From Pseudomonadota bacterium (lineage in GTDB: Bacteria; Desulfobacterota; Desulfarculia; Desulfarculales; Desulfarculaceae), in the NCBI GenBank assembly GCA_018896025.1, contig JAHIND010000008.1, positions 186,001 through 250,000 of the forward strand: a stretch of DNA of 64,000 nt. Reading direction: 5' to 3'. The notes under the pieces were generated by a model. The model saw nothing but the letters and a program-made list of their open reading frames with translations. It made no database searches and was not told the DNA's origin. Both the position numbers and the translations under genes were made by a program. Positions 8,028-16,720 of this stretch are shown in pieces. Position 1 is the stretch's first letter; every line of letters begins with the position of its first letter.

Positions 8028-9110
8028 ATGCGTGATTTTCTGGCAGCAGTTAGCCAAGAACTGGCCCAGGGCAACAGCCTGTGTCTGGCCACCATAATCG
8101 GACAAAAAGGCTCTGCTCCGCGTTCGGCGGGCAGCCGCTTTTTCGTGCGCCAAGGCGGCGAGTTCTGGGGCACCATCGGTGGGGGCAACTTCGAGGCCCA
8201 GGTCATTGAGCAGGCGGGATCGGTCCTGGAGCGGGGACGCTCCGAGCTGATGCACTACCGCCTCATGGGCGCCGACGTGGCCGACACCGAGATGATCTGC
8301 GGCGGCGACTTGGACCTTTTCCTGGACCCGGTCTCGGCCGACGACCCGGAAACCCTGGCCCTGTACCAGGCCGCGGCCCAGGCTGCGGGCGACGGCGGCC
8401 GGGCCCTGTTGGCCACCCTGATGATCGATGGCGGCGAGCCCAAGGCCTCCGGCCGCAAGCTTCTGCTGCGCCCCGGACAGCCCGCCCTTGGCTCCCTGCC
8501 CCTGGCCGACGGCCTCTTGGCCGCCCTGGGCCGGGAATTGGATGCCGCCGGGCGCAGCGTGCAGCGCCTGTGGGATGGCCCCGGAGCCGCCTCCCTGCCC
8601 GCGCCGCTGCTTTTGGAGCCCATCGCCACCCAGCCGGTGGTCTATATCTTCGGCGGGGGGCATGTGAGCCAGAAGCTGGCCCCCCTGGCGGCCATGGCGG
8701 GTTTCGGCCTGGTGGTGGCCGACGACCGGCCCGAGTGGGCCAACCGCCTGCGCTTTCCCCAGGCCCGGCAGATTTGGAACCGCCCCCTGGAAACGGTTCT
8801 GGCGGGCGAGAGCCTGGGCCCGGAGGCCTACATCGTGATCGTCACCCGGGGCCACCTCTACGACAAGGAGGTCCTGGCCCAGGCGCTTAGGCAAGACGCC
8901 GCCTATGTGGGCATGATCGGCTCCAAGCGCAAACGGGCCATGATCTACAAGGCCCTGAGCGAAGAGGGATTCACCTCCGTGCAACTGGAACAAGTGCACT
9001 CTCCCATCGGGCTGGCCATCGGGGCGGAAACCCCGGAGGAGATCGCCATAAGCATCGTCGCCGAGTTAGTGGCGGTGCGGGCCGCCCGCATGGGAAGCCG
9101 ACGTTTATGA
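8028..9110 (+). CDS. XdhC/CoxI family protein
   Basis: 360 residues with the N-terminal XdhC domain (GSAPRSAGSRFF near 27, GTIGGGNFEA near 48) and a C-terminal Rossmann domain (VYIFGGGHVSQKLAPLA near 205, VTRGHLYDKEVL, YVGMIGSKRKR). Family members insert or sulfurate the molybdenum cofactor of hydroxylases such as xanthine dehydrogenase. No molybdenum hydroxylase is in the window, so this is an orphan. It overlaps the next gene by ATGA. An AT-rich stretch ending TATAGTTATATTAAC near 7965-7985 may hold its promoter. Confidence 0.88.
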   Translation: MRDFLAAVSQELAQGNSLCLATIIGQKGSAPRSAGSRFFVRQGGEFWGTIGGGNFEAQVIEQAGSVLERGRSELMHYRLMGADVADTEMICGGDLDLFLDPVSADDPETLALYQAAAQAAGDGGRALLATLMIDGGEPKASGRKLLLRPGQPALGSLPLADGLLAALGRELDAAGRSVQRLWDGPGAASLPAPLLLEPIATQPVVYIFGGGHVSQKLAPLAAMAGFGLVVADDRPEWANRLRFPQARQIWNRPLETVLAGESLGPEAYIVIVTRGHLYDKEVLAQALRQDAAYVGMIGSKRKRAMIYKALSEEGFTSVQLEQVHSPIGLAIGAETPEEIAISIVAELVAVRAARMGSRRL

Positions 9111-9589
9111 GTGGGATTAAGACGATGCGCCTGATACATTGGCTGATTATCGCAGTCCTGGCGTTGGCCGCCGGATGCGCGCACTACGCAAGCGATGAAG
9201 TGGGCAAAATCCAGCCGGGCATGACCCCCGCGCAGGTCACCGCCCAGCTGGGCGAACCCAAGCACATCAAACGGGTACGTTTTCCGGGTCACCAGCGGGA
9301 TTACCTGGTCCTGGAATACGAACTGGTGCCCGAGATACCCGCCTGCCCCAGTTCGGCCGCCGCCCGGGCTATCACTGGCGTGTTCACTCTGGGAATCAGC
9401 GAAGTGGGCTGGACCAATGCCCAGGCCAGCCCTCACTGGGTTTACTTCCTTGACAACAAGATGGTCTTCTTCTCCGAAGCCGTGGATTGCAAAAAAGAAG
9501 GCTGCCGCACCTGGATAGACATCCGGGACAAGGACTACGCCCGCGTAAAAAGTTCTCCAACCAATCAAAGGAACACCCCTAAAGAATGA
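9107..9589 (+). CDS. Small lipoprotein of unknown function
   Basis: 160 residues with a lipoprotein signal peptide whose lipobox LAAGC puts the lipidated cysteine at residue 24. The mature part begins with [19 protein letters not shown], the pattern of the BamE/SmpA-like fold (a short repeat ending in LGxP), but it is not BamE. It has four further cysteines. The start overlaps the xdhC stop; an internal ATG at 9125 is an alternative. Its stop overlaps the helicase start. Confidence 0.75.
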   Translation: MSGIKTMRLIHWLIIAVLALAAGCAHYASDEVGKIQPGMTPAQVTAQLGEPKHIKRVRFPGHQRDYLVLEYELVPEIPACPSSAAARAITGVFTLGISEVGWTNAQASPHWVYFLDNKMVFFSEAVDCKKEGCRTWIDIRDKDYARVKSSPTNQRNTPKE

Positions 9590-10959
9590 GTAAAGAAGAA
9601 AATCCCGAGTTGCAGGCCCAGCCCGAGCGCACCCCCGAAGCGCCCGTGGGCGTGCCCTTCGCCGACTTCGACCTGCCCCCGGAGCTTCTCAACGGCCTGC
9701 ATGATTCGGGATACGAGCGCTGCACCCTGATCCAGGAAAAGGCCATCCCCTTGGGCCTGGCGGGTCAGGACGTGGCCGGTGAGGCCCAGACCGGCACCGG
9801 CAAGACCGCGGCCTTTCTGGTCCCCATCTTCGCCCACCTGGCCCGGCAAAAGGACCGGCGGCCCGGCGAAGGGCCCTCGGTGCTGATTATCAGCCCCACC
9901 CGCGAGTTGGCCATGCAAATCCTCCAGGACGCCAAGGACATCGGACGGCACATGGACCTGAAGATGCTGGCCGTGTTCGGAGGAGTGGATTACCGCAAGC
10001 AGGCCGAGACCCTCAAGGACGGCGTGGATTTGGTGGCGGCCACTCCGGGGCGGCTCATCGACTACATGAAGCAGCGCATCTTCGACCCCCGTGGGATCAA
10101 GTACCTGGTCATCGACGAGGCGGACCGCCTGTTCGACATGGGCTTCGTGGACGACCTGCGCTGGGTGCTCCGGCGCCTGCCCACCTACCGTGAGCGCCAG
10201 AGCATGCTGTTCTCGGCCACCCTGGGCTGGAAGGTCTCGGAGATCACCTACGAGTTCATGAACCTGCCCACCAGGGTGTCGGTGATACCCGACACCAAGA
10301 CCGTGGCCCAGGTGACCCAGGAGATGTACCACTGCTCGGCAACGGAAAAGCTCAACCTGCTTTTGGGCCTCCTCAAAAAAGAGGACTGGACCAGGGTGAT
10401 GATCTTCACCAACACCAAGCGCGTGGTGGACATGCTCACCTTCAAGCTTCAGGCCCACGGCCTGCCCGCCGAGGGCATCAGCGGCGACCTGACCCAGCCC
10501 AAGCGCATGAAGCTCATGGAGCAGTTCAAGAAGGGCGACCTCAAGATCCTGGTGGCCACCAACGTGGCCGCCCGCGGACTGCACATCGACGACGTGAGCC
10601 ACGTCATCAACTTCGACGTGCCCGCCGACCCCGAGGACTACGTGCACCGCATCGGCCGCACCGCCCGGGCCGGAGCGGTGGGCAAGGCCATAACCCTGTG
10701 CTGCGACGAGTACGCCACCCATTTGCCCTATGTGGAGGAGTACCTGGACGCCAAGATTCCGGTGATGTTCGCCGACGAGGACATGTTCTTGCCCGACGAC
10801 ACCCCGGCCTACCGGCGGCCCTACCGGCCCGCCCGTGAGGGGCGCGGCGGTGGCGGTGGACGTGATGGTCGCAGCGGGGGCAGGGGAGGCGGTGGGCGGC
10901 CCCGTACCGGCGACAAGCCTGCCGCCCGTAGCCGCAGCCGTAGCCGTCGGCCCCGCTAA
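9586..10959 (+). CDS. DEAD-box ATP-dependent RNA helicase (RhlB/RhlE-like)
   Basis: 457-residue RNA helicase. It has AQTGTGKT (motif I, near 67), [27 protein letters not shown] (motif II), [18 protein letters not shown] and [10 protein letters not shown] in order. After about residue 415 there is a basic, Gly/Arg-rich tail ([17 protein letters not shown] and [10 protein letters not shown]), likely an RNA-binding extension. ATG overlaps the lipoprotein stop (ATGA). Confidence 0.95.
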   Translation: MSKEENPELQAQPERTPEAPVGVPFADFDLPPELLNGLHDSGYERCTLIQEKAIPLGLAGQDVAGEAQTGTGKTAAFLVPIFAHLARQKDRRPGEGPSVLIISPTRELAMQILQDAKDIGRHMDLKMLAVFGGVDYRKQAETLKDGVDLVAATPGRLIDYMKQRIFDPRGIKYLVIDEADRLFDMGFVDDLRWVLRRLPTYRERQSMLFSATLGWKVSEITYEFMNLPTRVSVIPDTKTVAQVTQEMYHCSATEKLNLLLGLLKKEDWTRVMIFTNTKRVVDMLTFKLQAHGLPAEGISGDLTQPKRMKLMEQFKKGDLKILVATNVAARGLHIDDVSHVINFDVPADPEDYVHRIGRTARAGAVGKAITLCCDEYATHLPYVEEYLDAKIPVMFADEDMFLPDDTPAYRRPYRPAREGRGGGGGRDGRSGGRGGGGRPRTGDKPAARSRSRSRRPR

Positions 10960-11035
10960 AGCGGCGGGGCCTAGGCCATGGCCAGTGGCCAGTCCTAAAC
11001 CTTAGTGGAGCGTGAGCGCGGGAGCAGTTTGGCCC

Positions 11036-12019
11036 ATGGAGCTGAGCCGGTCCCAATCCAGCCTGACCCAACGCCTACTGAGCATGGCGGTCCTGGGGCT
11101 TTTGGCCCTGGTGGCCGCTGTGGTGTTTTGGCAGCAGGGACGCTACGACCCCGCCTCCTGGGGCTGGGGCGGCGCTGCCGGGGGAGGGGCGGGGATGCTG
11201 GCCGATCTGGCCGTGCCGGGCCTGACGCCCCTGGGGCCGGGCGAGGGCTTCACCCCGGCCACCCTCTCCGACAAGATCGACGGCAAGGCCGAGCTTTACC
11301 TGGCCGCCGGATTTGAGAGCATGGCGGCTCGGCGCTACGCACTGGCCGGCCGCCCGGCCGCTTGGCTGGAGCTGATGCTCTACCGCATGAAGGACTCCCG
11401 CGCCGCCTATAGCGTGTTCAGCAACCAGCGCCGCACCGGGGCCCAAGACTCGGGGCTCGCCCCCAACGCCTACACCACCAGCAACGCCCTGTACCTGGCC
11501 CAGGGGCCTTATTACCTGGAGGCGGTGGCCTCTCTGCCCGAGCCGGCCCTCAAGCAGGGCCTCACCCAGGCGGCCCAGGCCCTGCTGGCCAAGCTGCCCG
11601 CCGCGCCCAGCGCCGCGCCCGGCGAGGCCGGGCTGTTCCCGGCCCAGGGCATGAAGGCGGGCTCGGTGGTGCTGTTGGCCAAGGACGCCTTCGGCATGGC
11701 CGGGCTCAATGAAATTTTCATCGCCACCTATCCCCAAGGCGGCGGGGAGCTGATGGCCTTTTTGGCCCGCCGGGCCGACCCGGCCACGGCCCAAGAGCAG
11801 GCCGCGGCCTACGCCGCTTTCCTTAAGGACAACGGCGGCGCCCCCCAGCCCGCCCCGGCCGGTCTGCCCGGCGCGAACCTGGTGGAGGTCTTCGGGGCCT
11901 GGGAGCTGTTCTGGGCCCAGGGGCCTTACCTGGCCGGAGTGCGCGGCTCAGAGGACCGCGCCGCCACCGAGGCCCTGGCCCAGCGCCTGCGCCAGGCCCT
12001 GGAGAAGGCCCAGCCATGA
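11036..12019 (+). CDS. Membrane-anchored DUF6599-like protein
   Basis: 327 residues from ATG 11036 (an in-frame ATG at 11012 is possible). One N-terminal hydrophobic segment (LLSMAVLGLLALVAAVVFW) anchors a periplasmic domain with a YLAAGFESMAARRYAL motif and a second half resembling the first, as in DUF6599. It overlaps the DUF362 gene by ATGA and starts a three-gene coupled set with a polyferredoxin, which suggests a redox or maturation role. No function is known to me. Confidence 0.75.
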   Translation: MELSRSQSSLTQRLLSMAVLGLLALVAAVVFWQQGRYDPASWGWGGAAGGGAGMLADLAVPGLTPLGPGEGFTPATLSDKIDGKAELYLAAGFESMAARRYALAGRPAAWLELMLYRMKDSRAAYSVFSNQRRTGAQDSGLAPNAYTTSNALYLAQGPYYLEAVASLPEPALKQGLTQAAQALLAKLPAAPSAAPGEAGLFPAQGMKAGSVVLLAKDAFGMAGLNEIFIATYPQGGGELMAFLARRADPATAQEQAAAYAAFLKDNGGAPQPAPAGLPGANLVEVFGAWELFWAQGPYLAGVRGSEDRAATEALAQRLRQALEKAQP

Positions 12020-13002
12020 GCCGGGATGCTGACATGGATCGCCGCCGCTTCCTTTTGCGCGCGGGCAAGGCGGGCCTGGGAGTGGCCGCCATCGGGGCCT
12101 TGGGCTGGTGGGCCCATGACGGCCAAGGGCCGAGCGCGAACATTGGTCAGGCCGAGGGCGTGAAGCTGCCCTCCTTTGCCGTGAAGGGCACTGAGAAGCG
12201 CCTGGCGGTGATCAAAAGCAGCCACCGGGTGCCGGCCCTCAGGGCCGGTTTGGAGGCCCTGGGGGGCATTGGGGCCTTCGTGGGGGCGGGACACAAGGTG
12301 GTCATCAAGGTAAACGCGGCCTTTGCCACTCCTCCGGCCCTGGGGGCCACCTCCAACCCCGAATTGGTGGCCGAGCTGGTGCGCCTGTGTTTGAAGGTCG
12401 GGGCAAGGCAAGTGGTGGTCACCGACAACCCCATCAACGACCCGGCCTCCTGCTTCGAGCTGTCGGGCATCGGCCCGGCCGCCCGCGCCGCCGGGGCCGA
12501 GGTGGTGCTGCCCCATCCTGGGGCCTTCCGCCCCTACACCCTGCCCGGCGGCAGGCTCATCAAGGACTGGCCGCTCATGTACGGCCCCCTGGCCGGGGCG
12601 GACCGGCTCATCGGCCTGGCCCCGGTTAAGGACCACCACCGCAGTCAGGCCTCGGTGACCATGAAAAACTGGTACGGCCTGCTGGGAGGCCGGCGCAACG
12701 TGTTCCACCAGGACATCAACGGCATCATCTCCGAGCTGGGGCGCATGGTGGCCCCCAGCCTGGTCATCGCCGACGGGGTGGCCACCCTGGCCCACAACGG
12801 CCCCACCGGCGGCTCCCTGGAGGACCTGAGGCCCACCGACACCCTGATCCTGGGGACAGACCAGGTGGCCGTGGACTCGGTGGCCGTGGGCCTACTGGGG
12901 CTCAAGCCCGCCCAGGTGGCCTGGCTGGGCCTGGCCGCCCAGGCCGGGGTGGGCACCACTGACTATGAGTCGCTTAACCCCACCAAGGTGGAGCTGGGCT
13001 GA
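12016..13002 (+). CDS. DUF362 domain protein with Tat signal
   Basis: 328 residues. A twin-arginine signal (DRRRFLLRAGKAGLGVAAIG) at residues 8-28 predicts export folded, fitting a cofactor-binding protein. The DUF362 domain follows: VVIKVNAAFATPP, VVVTDNP, then LIGLAPVKDHHRSQASVTMKN and a C-terminal DQVAVDSVAVGLLG. In other proteins DUF362 is often fused to ferredoxin domains; here the ferredoxin partner is the next gene, whose ATG overlaps this stop (TGATG). Confidence 0.88.
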   Translation: MSRDADMDRRRFLLRAGKAGLGVAAIGALGWWAHDGQGPSANIGQAEGVKLPSFAVKGTEKRLAVIKSSHRVPALRAGLEALGGIGAFVGAGHKVVIKVNAAFATPPALGATSNPELVAELVRLCLKVGARQVVVTDNPINDPASCFELSGIGPAARAAGAEVVLPHPGAFRPYTLPGGRLIKDWPLMYGPLAGADRLIGLAPVKDHHRSQASVTMKNWYGLLGGRRNVFHQDINGIISELGRMVAPSLVIADGVATLAHNGPTGGSLEDLRPTDTLILGTDQVAVDSVAVGLLGLKPAQVAWLGLAAQAGVGTTDYESLNPTKVELG

Positions 13003-14912
13003 TGCGCATCGTCACCACCCGGCGCATAAGCCAAGGCTTCTTCCTGGCCCTGTTCCTGTGGTTCTGTGTGGTGGCCACGGTGGGCGAGCGCCTGTGGCAG
13101 CTCCGGGGCTGGCCGATTAACTGGTTCCTGGAGTTGGACCCCCTCACCGGGCTGACCAGCCTGCTGGCCTCGGGCTCGCTCTACGCGGGCCTGTGGTGGG
13201 GTGCGGCGGTGCTGGCCCTGACCCTCTTGGTGGGGCGCTTCTTCTGCGGCTGGGTCTGCCCCTTTGGGGCCATGCACCAGTTCGTGGGCTGGCTGGGGGC
13301 GCGCAGCAAGCCCCTCAAGGAGCGGGTGCAACGCAACGCCCCCCATCCGGCCCAGCAGATCAAATACTTCCTGCTGGCCTTTTTCCTGGGCGCGGCCATG
13401 AGCGACCTGGCCGCCCGTTTGGCCCTGGGCCAGGTGGCCGCCTCCCTGGCCGGAGCCCTGGCGCTGGGCCTGGTTCTGTTGGCCACCCGCCAAGGGCAGG
13501 GTGGGCGCGCCTACGCCCTGGCCGTGGGCCTGGTCCTGGCGGTGTGGGTGGCCTGGAGCCTGCTGGCCCCTCATGGCGGTGCCTGGCTCCTGGCCGGGTT
13601 GCTGGACCCCATCCCCCTGGTAACCCGCTCGGTGAACCTGGTGCTGTTGCCCCTGGTCGACGCCCCGGCTCGGGTGGCCTGGCCCGTGCCCCGTTTTTAC
13701 CAAGGGGCCGGGCTCATAGCGGCGGTGTTCCTGGCCGCTCTGTTGCTCAACCTGTGGCGGCCCCGCTTTTTCTGCCGCTTTGTGTGCCCCACCGGGGCCC
13801 TGCTGGGCCTGGTGGGCCGCCACGCCCTGTGGCGGGTGGGCAAGAAGCGGGCCCGTTGCGGGGCCTGCCTGAGCTGCGACGGAGCCTGCTCCGGCGCGGC
13901 CCGTCCGGCGGGGCGTCTGCGCCCGGCCGAGTGCGTGCTGTGTCTGAACTGCCTGGACGGCTGCCCGGAGAACGACATCACCTTCGCCGTCAAGCCTTCG
14001 GCCGGGGGTGAGGCCGCCCCGGACCTGAGCCGCCGCCGGGTGCTGACCGGGTTGGGCCTTGGGCTGGTCACCCCGCCCATCCTGAGCCTGAGCGGGGTGC
14101 TGGGGCCGGGCTGGAACCCGGCCCTGATTCGCCCGCCCGGCTCCCTGCCCGAGGACGAGTTTTTGCGCCGCTGTTTGCGCTGCGGCCAGTGCATGCGGGT
14201 GTGCCCCACCGGGGTGCTGCAACCGGCCGGGCCCTCCTTCGGGCTGGAGGCCCTGTGGACCCCGGTGCTAAACATGACCATAGGCACCAGCGGCTGCCAG
14301 CCCCGCTGCACCGCCTGCTCCCACGTCTGTCCCAGCGCGGCCATCCGGCCCATCACCCTGGACGAAAAGCTGGGCAATGGCGAGTACGCCGCCCAGGGGC
14401 CCATCCGCCTGGGCAGCGCCTTCCTGGACCGGGGCCGCTGTTTGCCCTGGGCCATGGACCGACCCTGCATCGTGTGCCAGGAAAACTGCCCGGTGAGCCC
14501 CAAGGCCATCTTCACTCGGGTGGCCTGGGAGACGGTGCTGGGCGGCCTGATCGCCGGGCCAAGCTCGGGCAACGAGTTGGCGGTGAGCGGCAAGGCGCTC
14601 AAGCCAGCGGCCCTGGCCAGCGGCGACTATTACCTGCAATCGGGCGCGGAACGGGCTCGCATCGTGGCCAACGGCGCGCACAGCCTGGGCCTGACCCACG
14701 GAACCGACTGGCGCACCCCAGCACCCGGCACTCCGCTCAGCGTGGCGGTACGCTTGCAGCGGCCCTACGTGGACCCGGCCCGCTGCACCGGCTGCGGCAT
14801 CTGCCAGCACGAATGCCCGGTGAGCGGCAAGCGGGCCATCCGGGTGAGCGCGGAAAACGCCACACGGGAGCGCTCCCATTCCCTACTGCTCAAGGGCGCC
14901 GGGCCGGGATAG
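13002..14912 (+). CDS. NapH/YccM-type membrane polyferredoxin with several 4Fe-4S clusters
   Basis: 636-residue membrane electron carrier. The N-terminal half has several transmembrane segments and two NapH-type CX3CP motifs (FFCGWVCPFGA, FCRFVCPTGA). A cysteine-rich ferredoxin segment (CGACLSC, CVLCLNCLDGCPEN) follows. Near residue 345 lies RRRVLTGLGLGLVTPP, a Tat-like hydrophobic segment inside the protein. The C-terminal part carries CLRCGQCMRVCPTG, CTACSHVCP, CIVCQENCP and CTGCGICQHECP. It probably passes electrons between the quinone pool and the exported DUF362/aldo-keto reductase partners. The internal signal-like segment suggests fusion of a NapH-like and a NapG-like protein. Confidence 0.92.
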   Translation: MRIVTTRRISQGFFLALFLWFCVVATVGERLWQLRGWPINWFLELDPLTGLTSLLASGSLYAGLWWGAAVLALTLLVGRFFCGWVCPFGAMHQFVGWLGARSKPLKERVQRNAPHPAQQIKYFLLAFFLGAAMSDLAARLALGQVAASLAGALALGLVLLATRQGQGGRAYALAVGLVLAVWVAWSLLAPHGGAWLLAGLLDPIPLVTRSVNLVLLPLVDAPARVAWPVPRFYQGAGLIAAVFLAALLLNLWRPRFFCRFVCPTGALLGLVGRHALWRVGKKRARCGACLSCDGACSGAARPAGRLRPAECVLCLNCLDGCPENDITFAVKPSAGGEAAPDLSRRRVLTGLGLGLVTPPILSLSGVLGPGWNPALIRPPGSLPEDEFLRRCLRCGQCMRVCPTGVLQPAGPSFGLEALWTPVLNMTIGTSGCQPRCTACSHVCPSAAIRPITLDEKLGNGEYAAQGPIRLGSAFLDRGRCLPWAMDRPCIVCQENCPVSPKAIFTRVAWETVLGGLIAGPSSGNELAVSGKALKPAALASGDYYLQSGAERARIVANGAHSLGLTHGTDWRTPAPGTPLSVAVRLQRPYVDPARCTGCGICQHECPVSGKRAIRVSAENATRERSHSLLLKGAGPG

Positions 14913-14970
14913 CACCAAACGGCTCGGAATTGTGCGCTTGTTCCATCCGCATGGCCGCCGAATCGCCTGC

Positions 14971-14976
14971 TATAAT
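14971..14976 (+). promoter_or_regulatory. Possible -10 element upstream of the aldo/keto reductase
   Basis: A perfect TATAAT stands in an otherwise GC-rich gap 74 bases before the reductase start and is followed by AT-rich TTATAGTTAAATAG. No convincing -35 is placed 16-18 bases upstream, so this is tentative. Confidence 0.3.
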
Positions 14977-15049
14977 TTATAGTTAAATAGTCTAAAACGG
15001 CTGCCAGGAAGGCGGCCGGCTTGGGTGAAGCCAAGGGAGGTTCAGCGAC

Positions 15050-16258
15050 ATGGCCAAAGCAAAGAGCGGGCGCAGCCGCCGGGAATTCATCAAGACCGTT
15101 AGCGCGGCGGGGGCGGCGTCCCTGCTGGTGGGCGCGGGCGCGGCCCCGGCCCAGGCGGCCGGGGAGATCACGGTGCCCCGCCGGCCCTTCGGCAAGACCG
15201 GGGTGGAGGTCTCCACCCTGTCCCTGGGGGGCATCTTCGACATCGTGAGCAACCAGATGGTGCTGCACCAGGCCCTCAAGCTGGGGGTGGACTACTGGGA
15301 CACCGCCTACAGCTACACCGGCGGGCGCAGCGAGACCGGCATCGGCAAGTTTCTGGAGCGCTACCCCAAAGAACGCGGCCGCATCTTCCTGGTGACCAAG
15401 GCCCACAAGCGCACCCCCGAGGATTTGGAGAGCGAGCTGAACCAGTCCCTGGAGCGCCTGCACACCTCCTATGTGGATATGTTCTTCGTGCACGCCATCA
15501 GCGACATCTCCGACGTGGACCGCCCGGAGATAAAGGCCTGGGCCGCCAAGATGAAGCAGGCGGGTAAGATCAAGCTGTTCGGCTTCTCCACCCACCGCAA
15601 CATGGAGAGCTGCCTGGCCGCGGCTCCGGGCCTGGGCTACATCGACGGCATTATGATGACCTACAACTACCGCATCATGCACACCGACAGCATGAAGGCT
15701 GCGGTGCAGGCCTGCTATGACGCGGGCATCGGGCTGACGGCCATGAAGACCCAGGGCGGCGGGCCGGTGGCCGACGACACCGAAGGCGAGATGCAGCTGG
15801 CCGGTCGCTTCCTCAAGAAGGGCTTCACCACCCATCAGGCCAAGATGCTGGCGGTGTGGACCGACAAGCGCATCGCGGCCGTCTGCTCCCAGATGGCCAA
15901 CGTGACCATACTCAGGGCCAACGCGGCGGCCTCCCTGAACCGCACCGCCTTGAGCGCCGCCGACCGCCGGGCCCTAATGGAATACGCCAAGGCCACCGAG
16001 GGCTGCTACTGCGCCGGGTGCGCCTCGCTGTGCGAGGAGGCCTTGAGTGGTGCCGCGCCGGTGGCCGATGTGATGCGCGGGCTCATGTACGCCCGCTGCC
16101 ACGGCGACCGGGATCTGGCCCGCCAGACCCTGGCCCAGGCCCTGCCTCAGGGGCCGGAAAGCCTGCTGGCCATGGACTTCGCTCCGGCCCAGGCGGCGTG
16201 CCCCCAGGGGCTGCCCATCGCCCGCCTAATGCGGGAAGCGGCCGAGGAATTGGCCTAA
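15050..16258 (+). CDS. Tat-exported aldo/keto reductase with C-terminal Cys motif
   Basis: 402 residues. A Tat signal (SRREFIKTVSAAGAASLLVG) leads to an aldo/keto reductase barrel. The catalytic Asp-Tyr pair is in DYWDTAYSYTGG, Lys in LVTKAHK and His in FFVHAISD. After the barrel, CYCAGCASLC near 322-331 resembles the Fe-S or structural Cys cluster seen in ferredoxin-linked AKRs. Export by Tat fits a folded cofactor protein. It follows the polyferredoxin by 137 bases, so electrons may come from that chain rather than NADPH. GGGAGG precedes the ATG. Confidence 0.9.
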   Translation: MAKAKSGRSRREFIKTVSAAGAASLLVGAGAAPAQAAGEITVPRRPFGKTGVEVSTLSLGGIFDIVSNQMVLHQALKLGVDYWDTAYSYTGGRSETGIGKFLERYPKERGRIFLVTKAHKRTPEDLESELNQSLERLHTSYVDMFFVHAISDISDVDRPEIKAWAAKMKQAGKIKLFGFSTHRNMESCLAAAPGLGYIDGIMMTYNYRIMHTDSMKAAVQACYDAGIGLTAMKTQGGGPVADDTEGEMQLAGRFLKKGFTTHQAKMLAVWTDKRIAAVCSQMANVTILRANAAASLNRTALSAADRRALMEYAKATEGCYCAGCASLCEEALSGAAPVADVMRGLMYARCHGDRDLARQTLAQALPQGPESLLAMDFAPAQAACPQGLPIARLMREAAEELA

Positions 16259-16332
16259 GATCCGATTATGGCTTGCGAAGGCGGAGGTTTTTGTTATAAT
16301 CCGCTTCTGTTGCCCGTGGGTGACATACATAT

Positions 16333-16409
16333 GCGCCCGTAGCTCAGCTGGATAGAGCGCCGGACTACGAATCCGTAGGCCGCCTGTTCGAATCAGGCCG
16401 GGCGCACCA
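16333..16409 (+). tRNA. tRNA-Arg (anticodon ACG)
   Basis: A full cloverleaf: acceptor GCGCCCG pairs perfectly with CGGGCGC, D stem GCTC/GAGC, anticodon loop CTACGAA (anticodon ACG), T arm GCCTG TTCGAAT CAGGC, and an encoded CCA end. The outermost anticodon-stem pair (C-T) is unpaired. Confidence 0.95.
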
Positions 16410-16417
16410 AAAATATC

Positions 16418-16453
16418 AAGGGGTTAGGCTGAAAGGCCTAACCCCTTTGTTTT
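16418..16453 (+). terminator. Intrinsic terminator after tRNA-Arg
   Basis: A 12-bp stem AAGGGGTTAGGC / GCCTAACCCCTT with a 6-base loop, followed by TGTTTTG. Placed 8 bases after the tRNA. Confidence 0.85.
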
Positions 16454-16534
16454 GCTGGAACGCCTGGTGGTCCCAGGCCAACTAGTGATAGCGGGTGGAT
16501 AATCATCGGCTGCCCAAATTGAGGGGTGGGGGGG

Positions 16535-16560
16535 GAGGGGGGAAGCCCCTCTCGTTTTTT
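16535..16560 (+). terminator. Second, G-rich hairpin with T tract
   Basis: GAGGGG / CCCCTC around loop GGAAG, followed by TCGTTTTTT, preceded by a run of G. It lies in the 267-base gap between the tRNA terminator and the histidine kinase 3' end. I see no gene ending here on this strand; it may end an unannotated short RNA. Confidence 0.4.
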
Positions 16561-16720
16561 CTAAAAGACCCTTATGCAGAAGACTGGAATTGACCTTGGT
16601 CCTACAGGCTTCAATCTTGATCGTCAATCCAGAAGTGAAGGGTACTTAGCATATGGTTAACTCTGGCCATTTCCAGCTGGAGCAGAGAGGCGGCTCGACA
16701 CAAAGGAGCGCGCCGTTGCC

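Noticed and set aside
16333..16720. tRNA-Arg as integration site of a genomic island
   Set aside because: No integrase, no repeat of the tRNA end and no foreign-looking genes are visible downstream.
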